64,000 nucleotides of DNA from Phocaeicola sartorii JCM 17136 = DSM 21941 (GTDB lineage: Bacteria > Bacteroidota > Bacteroidia > Bacteroidales > Bacteroidaceae), in the NCBI RefSeq assembly GCF_000614185.1, contig NZ_BAKM01000019.1:1-64000 (forward strand). Reading direction: 5' to 3'. This document shows, piece by piece, positions 60,096-64,000 of this stretch. Under the pieces are notes generated by a model, which had not been told where the DNA came from, searched no databases, and saw only the letters and a list, made by a program, of their open reading frames with translations. Numbering within the stretch: position 1 is the stretch's first letter; the number at the start of each line of letters is the position of its first letter. The position numbers and the translations under genes are program-made.

Positions 60096-61175
60096 ATGAA
60101 ATATATTGGTCGTTTTTTGGGATGGATACTGCTGGGCATAAACCTGTGCATGGTGGTATTGTTGCTGGTATGCGCTTACAGTCCTTATATTGATCCTGTG
60201 GCTCATCCGGTAGGGTCATGCGCCGGTCTGGCTTTTCCTGCTTTTTTGATTGTCAATCTTCTGTTTCTGGTCTTCTGGCTGGTCATTTACCGTAAATATG
60301 CACTGCTTTCGTTGGCAGGAATGATCTGTTGCATAAGTGCTGTCCGTACTTATTTCCCTGTCAATCTGTTTGCGTCTGATGTGCCGGAAGGTGCCATCAA
60401 GGTCTTGTCCTATAATACGATGGCTTTTGAAAAGAACCGGGCGAACACCAAGGATAATCCGAATCCTGTGTTGGAGTATTTGAGAAACAGTCGTGCAGAT
60501 ATTATCTGCTTGCAGGAATATATCGTAGGAGGACGGCTGACCCGGAAAGAGGTGGATTACGCTTTGAGAGAGTATCCTTATAAGAATTATTACAAGATAT
60601 CGGGTGCCAACGGCCTGGGCTGTTACTCCCGTTTCCCTATTTTGTCCGCACATCCTGTGAAGTATGCCAGTCCTAACAATGGCTCCATCGCTTATAAAAT
60701 CAACGTGAACGGCGATACGCTGCTGGTTGTCAATAATCATTTGGAATCCAACAAGCTGACGGAGAAGGATAAGGAGGTTTATCGCGAAATGATGAAGGAT
60801 CCTGATAAGCGGAAGGTGTCGCAAGGTTCCCGCCTGCTGGTCAGAAAACTGGCAGAAGCGTCGGCCATACGTGCTCCGCAGGCCGATTCCATAGCCCGTT
60901 TGGTGGCCGGTTACAAAGGGGGAGGCGTGATCGTGTGCGGTGATTTCAACGATTCTCCTATTTCATACGCTCACAGGGTGATAGGGAAAGGTTTGAAGGA
61001 TGCTTTTGTGGAGTCGGGGAATGGCTTTGGCATATCTTATAATCAAAATCATTTTTATTTCAGAATAGACAATATTTTGTTGAGCAAGAATTTGAAATCT
61101 TACCGTTGTACGGTGGATAACACAATAAAGAGTTCGGATCATTACCCTATTTGGTGTTATGTGGCGAAAAAGTGA
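60096..61175 (+). CDS. Endonuclease/exonuclease/phosphatase-family protein
   Basis: 359 residues. The N-terminal 90 contain two or three membrane helices (GWILLGINLCMVVLLLVCAY, then FPAFLIVNLLFLVFWLVIYR). The catalytic domain has VLSYNTMAFEKNRAN, ADIICLQEY, CGDFNDSPISYAHRV and IKSSDHYPIW. This family cleaves phosphodiester or phosphomonoester bonds; with a membrane anchor the active domain would be outside the cytosol. Substrate unknown. It is likely in the same operon as the rhomboids. Confidence 0.9.
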   Translation: MKYIGRFLGWILLGINLCMVVLLLVCAYSPYIDPVAHPVGSCAGLAFPAFLIVNLLFLVFWLVIYRKYALLSLAGMICCISAVRTYFPVNLFASDVPEGAIKVLSYNTMAFEKNRANTKDNPNPVLEYLRNSRADIICLQEYIVGGRLTRKEVDYALREYPYKNYYKISGANGLGCYSRFPILSAHPVKYASPNNGSIAYKINVNGDTLLVVNNHLESNKLTEKDKEVYREMMKDPDKRKVSQGSRLLVRKLAEASAIRAPQADSIARLVAGYKGGGVIVCGDFNDSPISYAHRVIGKGLKDAFVESGNGFGISYNQNHFYFRIDNILLSKNLKSYRCTVDNTIKSSDHYPIWCYVAKK

Positions 61176-61201
61176 TTTTACGTACCTTTAATTGACAGCT
61201 T

Positions 61202-63289
61202 ATGAAAAGACTATTATTTACGTTAGCGACGTGTTGTGTAATGTGTGCATGTGAACAAAAAACAGAAACGAATCCGTTCTTTGCGGAATTCCAGACCGAG
61301 TACGGTGCTCCCGATTTCACTAAAATCAAGCTGGAGCATTATGAACCTGCTTTTTTGAAAGGAATTGAAGAGCAGAATGTGGAAATTAAGGCAATAGTTG
61401 ATAATCCCGAAAAGCCTACCTTTGAGAATACCATTGTGGCGCTGGATAAGAGTGGCGGAATTTTGGCGAGAGTAAGCGGGGTGTTTTTTGCGTTGACCGA
61501 GGCGGACACAAACGACTCGCTGACGGTCTTGAATGAAAGAATGGCTCCTGTGCTTTCCGAACATAGTGATAATATCTATTTGAATCAGGATTTGTACAAA
61601 CGGGTGGCCGATGTACATCAACAGGAGCAGGAAGGCAAGATAACGCTTACTACGGAGCAACACCGGTTGCTGGATAAATATTATAAAGCTTTTGTCCGTT
61701 CGGGTGCCGGACTGGATGCCGGAAAACAAGCTCGCTTGAGAGAAATCAATAAAGAACTTTCTACTTTGGGGATTGCTTTCGACAATCATATTTTAAATGA
61801 GAATAACGCCTATCAATTGGTGATCGAGGATGAGGCCGACTTGGCCGGATTGCCCGAATGGGTGAAAACGGGGGCTGCGGAAGAAGCGAAAGCAGCCGGA
61901 AAAGAAGGGAAATGGCTGTTCACTTTGCAGAATTCCAGCCGCTTGCCCTTCTTGCAATATGCAGAGAACCGTGAATTAAGAAAGAATATTTACGAGGCTT
62001 ATATCAACCGGGGAAATCATGATGATGCGAATGACAATAAGGAAATATTGGGAAAAATCATAGCATTGCGGTTGGAACAGGCTAAATTATTAGGATTCGA
62101 TTGTTATTCCAATTTTGTGCTGGATGAGAATATGGCTAAGAATTCGCAGACAGTCATGGACTTCCTGAACAACCTGTGGGGGTACTCGCTGAAGAATGCA
62201 AAGAGAGAAGCCGCCGAGTTGCAGAAAATAATGGATAAGGAAGGCAAGGGAGAAAAGCTGGCTGCATGGGACTGGTGGTATTATGCCGAAAAATTGCGTC
62301 AGGAAAAATATGATTTGAATGAGGATGAAATCAAACCTTATTTCAGTCTGGAAGATGTGCGTAGCGGATTGTATGCTGTGGCTAACAAACTGTACGGCAT
62401 TACCTTGACAGAACTGAATAATGTACCGGTGTATGAGTCTGATGTGAAAGTGTATGAGGTAAAGGATGCCGATGGCTCGTTCCTGGGATTGTTCTATGCG
62501 GATTACTTTCCACGTGCAGGCAAGCGTGGCGGTGCATGGATGAGTAACTTCCGTGAACAGGCCGGTGAGGTGCGTCCTTTGATTTATAATGTGGCGAGTT
62601 TTACTAAACCTGCGGGGGATATGCCTTCTTTACTGACGCTGGATGAGGTGGAAACCATGTTCCATGAGTTCGGACATGCATTACACGGTATGCTGACCAG
62701 ATGTAACTACAAAGGGGTGTCCGGTACCAGTGTGGCACAGGATTTTGTAGAACTGCCTTCACAGATTATGGAACATTGGGCGGTAGAGCCTGAAGTGCTG
62801 AAACTCTATGCCAGACATTATGAGACAAGAGAAGTGATTCCGGATGAACTGATTACGAAAATTCAGAACCAGGGCACTTTTAACCAAGGTTTCATGACCA
62901 CTGAATTGCTGGCCGCCGCTTTGCTTGACATGGAATTGCATAACCTGACCGATACGGATAATCTGAACGTTGTCGCTTTTGAAAAAGAGACGATGGACAA
63001 ACTGGGACTGATTCCTGAAATAGCCCCTCGCTATCGTGCCACCTACTTCAGCCATATTATTGGTGGATATGCTGCCGGATATTACAGCTATCTGTGGGCG
63101 GAAGTTCTTGACACGGATGCTTTTGAGGCATTTAAGGAACACGGCGTGTTCGATAAAAATACCGCAGATTCTTTCCGTAAAAATATTTTAGAGAAAGGCG
63201 GGACAGAGGATCCGATGACTCTTTACAGGGCTTTCCGTGGGGCGGATCCCAGCTTGGAACCCTTGCTTGAAAATAGAGGCTTGAAGTAA
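61202..63289 (+). CDS. M3-family metallopeptidase (oligopeptidase/dipeptidyl carboxypeptidase)
   Basis: 695 residues, intact. The signal peptide has a lipobox-like end (VMCAC), so it may be a lipoprotein. The zinc site is EVETMFHEFGHALHGMLTR, with the third ligand Glu in the following helix (SGTSVAQDFVELPSQIMEHW). The N-terminal region starts FQTEYGAPDFTKIKLEHYEP. It cleaves short peptides. A terminator follows at 63316-63346. Confidence 0.95.
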   Translation: MKRLLFTLATCCVMCACEQKTETNPFFAEFQTEYGAPDFTKIKLEHYEPAFLKGIEEQNVEIKAIVDNPEKPTFENTIVALDKSGGILARVSGVFFALTEADTNDSLTVLNERMAPVLSEHSDNIYLNQDLYKRVADVHQQEQEGKITLTTEQHRLLDKYYKAFVRSGAGLDAGKQARLREINKELSTLGIAFDNHILNENNAYQLVIEDEADLAGLPEWVKTGAAEEAKAAGKEGKWLFTLQNSSRLPFLQYAENRELRKNIYEAYINRGNHDDANDNKEILGKIIALRLEQAKLLGFDCYSNFVLDENMAKNSQTVMDFLNNLWGYSLKNAKREAAELQKIMDKEGKGEKLAAWDWWYYAEKLRQEKYDLNEDEIKPYFSLEDVRSGLYAVANKLYGITLTELNNVPVYESDVKVYEVKDADGSFLGLFYADYFPRAGKRGGAWMSNFREQAGEVRPLIYNVASFTKPAGDMPSLLTLDEVETMFHEFGHALHGMLTRCNYKGVSGTSVAQDFVELPSQIMEHWAVEPEVLKLYARHYETREVIPDELITKIQNQGTFNQGFMTTELLAAALLDMELHNLTDTDNLNVVAFEKETMDKLGLIPEIAPRYRATYFSHIIGGYAAGYYSYLWAEVLDTDAFEAFKEHGVFDKNTADSFRKNILEKGGTEDPMTLYRAFRGADPSLEPLLENRGLK

Positions 63290-63315
63290 AATAGGTTGTG
63301 AGATAGAATAATTTA

Positions 63316-63346
63316 GGCTGCAAAAAATGCTTTTGCAGCCTTTTTT
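63316..63346 (+). terminator. Intrinsic terminator downstream of the M3 peptidase gene
   Basis: A perfect 10-bp stem (GGCTGCAAAA/TTTTGCAGCC) with a 5-nt loop is followed by six T's. It is a canonical rho-independent terminator. Confidence 0.9.
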
Positions 63347-63401
63347 CTCTTTTGATCTTTAAATATTTGTGTTTGATACCGTGGGAATGTGAAAAAAAAA
63401 C

Positions 63402-63409
63402 TATATTTG
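63402..63409 (+). promoter_or_regulatory. -7 box for secDF
   Basis: TATATTTG is a full match to TAnnTTTG, 58 nt upstream of the secDF ATG. No clear TTG box is seen at the normal distance. Confidence 0.5.
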
Positions 63410-63467
63410 CAACCTTGTATAAACTAAGAATTAATCAAAAAGTAAAAATAATAAATTTCAAAGTAAC

Positions 63468-64000
63468 ATGCAAAACAAAGGATTTGTAAAGGTTTTTGCG
63501 GTATTACTCACCCTTGTATGTGTGTTTTATCTTTCCTTCTCTTTTGTGACCCGCTATCACATGGACAAAGCGGCACAAGACCCGAAAGGTGAAGCGCATT
63601 ACCTTGATTCTATGCAGAATGAAAAAGTTTATTTGGGTAGTTATACGCTGAAACAGTGTCGTGAGATGGAGATTGGTCTGGGTCTGGACCTGAAAGGTGG
63701 TATGAACGTTATCCTTGAAGTATCTGTACCGGATGTTGTGAAGGCTCTGGCAGACAACAAGACTGATGAAGCGTTTAATAAAGCGGTTGCGGAAGCATCA
63801 AAACAATCCATCACCAGTCAGGATGACTTTATCACTCTTTTTGTAAAAGAGTATAAGAAACAAGCTCCCAATGGCAAATTGGCTGAATTATTTGCTACTC
63901 AGCAGCTGAAAGACAAAGTGACAACCCGCAGCTCCGACAGCGAAGTCGAGAAAGTATTGCGCGAAGAAGTGAAAGCTGCTATCGACAACTCTTATAATGT
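63468..64000 (+). CDS. secDF: Protein translocase subunit SecDF, 5' part only
   Basis: The first 177 residues are in the window; the gene runs past the right edge. The start has a membrane helix (VFAVLLTLVCVFYLSFSFVT) and then EIGLGLDLKGGMNVILEVSV, the D1 signature of SecD. In Bacteroidales SecD and SecF are normally fused, so the fused name is used; the SecF part is not visible here. It assists the SecYEG channel in export, using the proton gradient. It has its own promoter (63402-63409). Confidence 0.9.
   Translation, partial: MQNKGFVKVFAVLLTLVCVFYLSFSFVTRYHMDKAAQDPKGEAHYLDSMQNEKVYLGSYTLKQCREMEIGLGLDLKGGMNVILEVSVPDVVKALADNKTDEAFNKAVAEASKQSITSQDDFITLFVKEYKKQAPNGKLAELFATQQLKDKVTTRSSDSEVEKVLREEVKAAIDNSYN

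Overview
The window is chromosome from a gut-type Bacteroidales bacterium, most likely Bacteroides or Phocaeicola (inferred). It has a SusC/SusD pair, several S1 sulfatases, GH2, GH51 and GH97 glycosidases, an ECF sigma factor, acpP-fabF-rnc-pfkA housekeeping genes, and promoters of the Bacteroides type (TAnnTTTG at -7, TTG about 19-20 nt upstream). The species cannot be settled from the sequence alone.

Layout. 1-200 is the tail of an Rpn-type nuclease/transposase gene. 0.6-6.2 kb holds SusD-like and SusC-like genes divergent from an ECF sigma factor. 6.2-16.6 kb holds purN, acpP-fabF-rnc, a sulfatase, pfkA, a GH3-family adenylating enzyme, a Big_5 lipoprotein and a DUF3108 protein. 16.7-20.8 kb holds a secreted protein, a PAS/GAF sensor kinase and another secreted protein. 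20.8-44.8 kb is one long minus-strand operon of about 19 overlapping or nearly overlapping genes that looks like an aryl-polyene (flexirubin-related) pathway. It encodes an aromatic amino acid ammonia-lyase, FabG, three ketosynthases plus a chain-length-factor-like protein, two ACPs, two hotdog dehydratases, a thioesterase, an LpxL-like acyltransferase, an O-methyltransferase, a CoA/ACP ligase, a LolA-like carrier, a fused exporter-acyltransferase-methyltransferase, a GT2-DUF2062 protein, a polysaccharide deacetylase, an FAD desaturase-like enzyme and a C45-type acyltransferase/peptidase. A KilA-N gene has been inserted in this operon, flanked by a 70-bp direct duplication that preserves both neighbouring genes.

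44.9-51.9 kb holds cysS, divergent GH97 and GH51 genes, and mnmA. 51.9-53.0 kb has no intact gene. It contains four different tandem arrays laid nearly end to end, each with a 21-23-bp period, and a decayed outer-membrane beta-barrel fragment. 53.0-58.0 kb is a GH2 beta-galactosidase plus S1 sulfatase operon. 58.0-64.0 kb holds HU, two rhomboid proteases, an endonuclease/exonuclease/phosphatase protein, an M3 peptidase and the start of secDF.

Sequence quality. I count 19 single-base frame breaks in 14 otherwise well-conserved genes, including acpP, which is normally essential. Most are repaired by adding one base in a short run, often of C or G. These are most simply sequencing or consensus errors, so the broken genes are annotated over their full repaired extent and each break is noted.

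The two least-explained structures are the KilA-N insertion with its 70-bp duplication (32561-33661) and the compound 21-23-bp repeat block (52041-52413).
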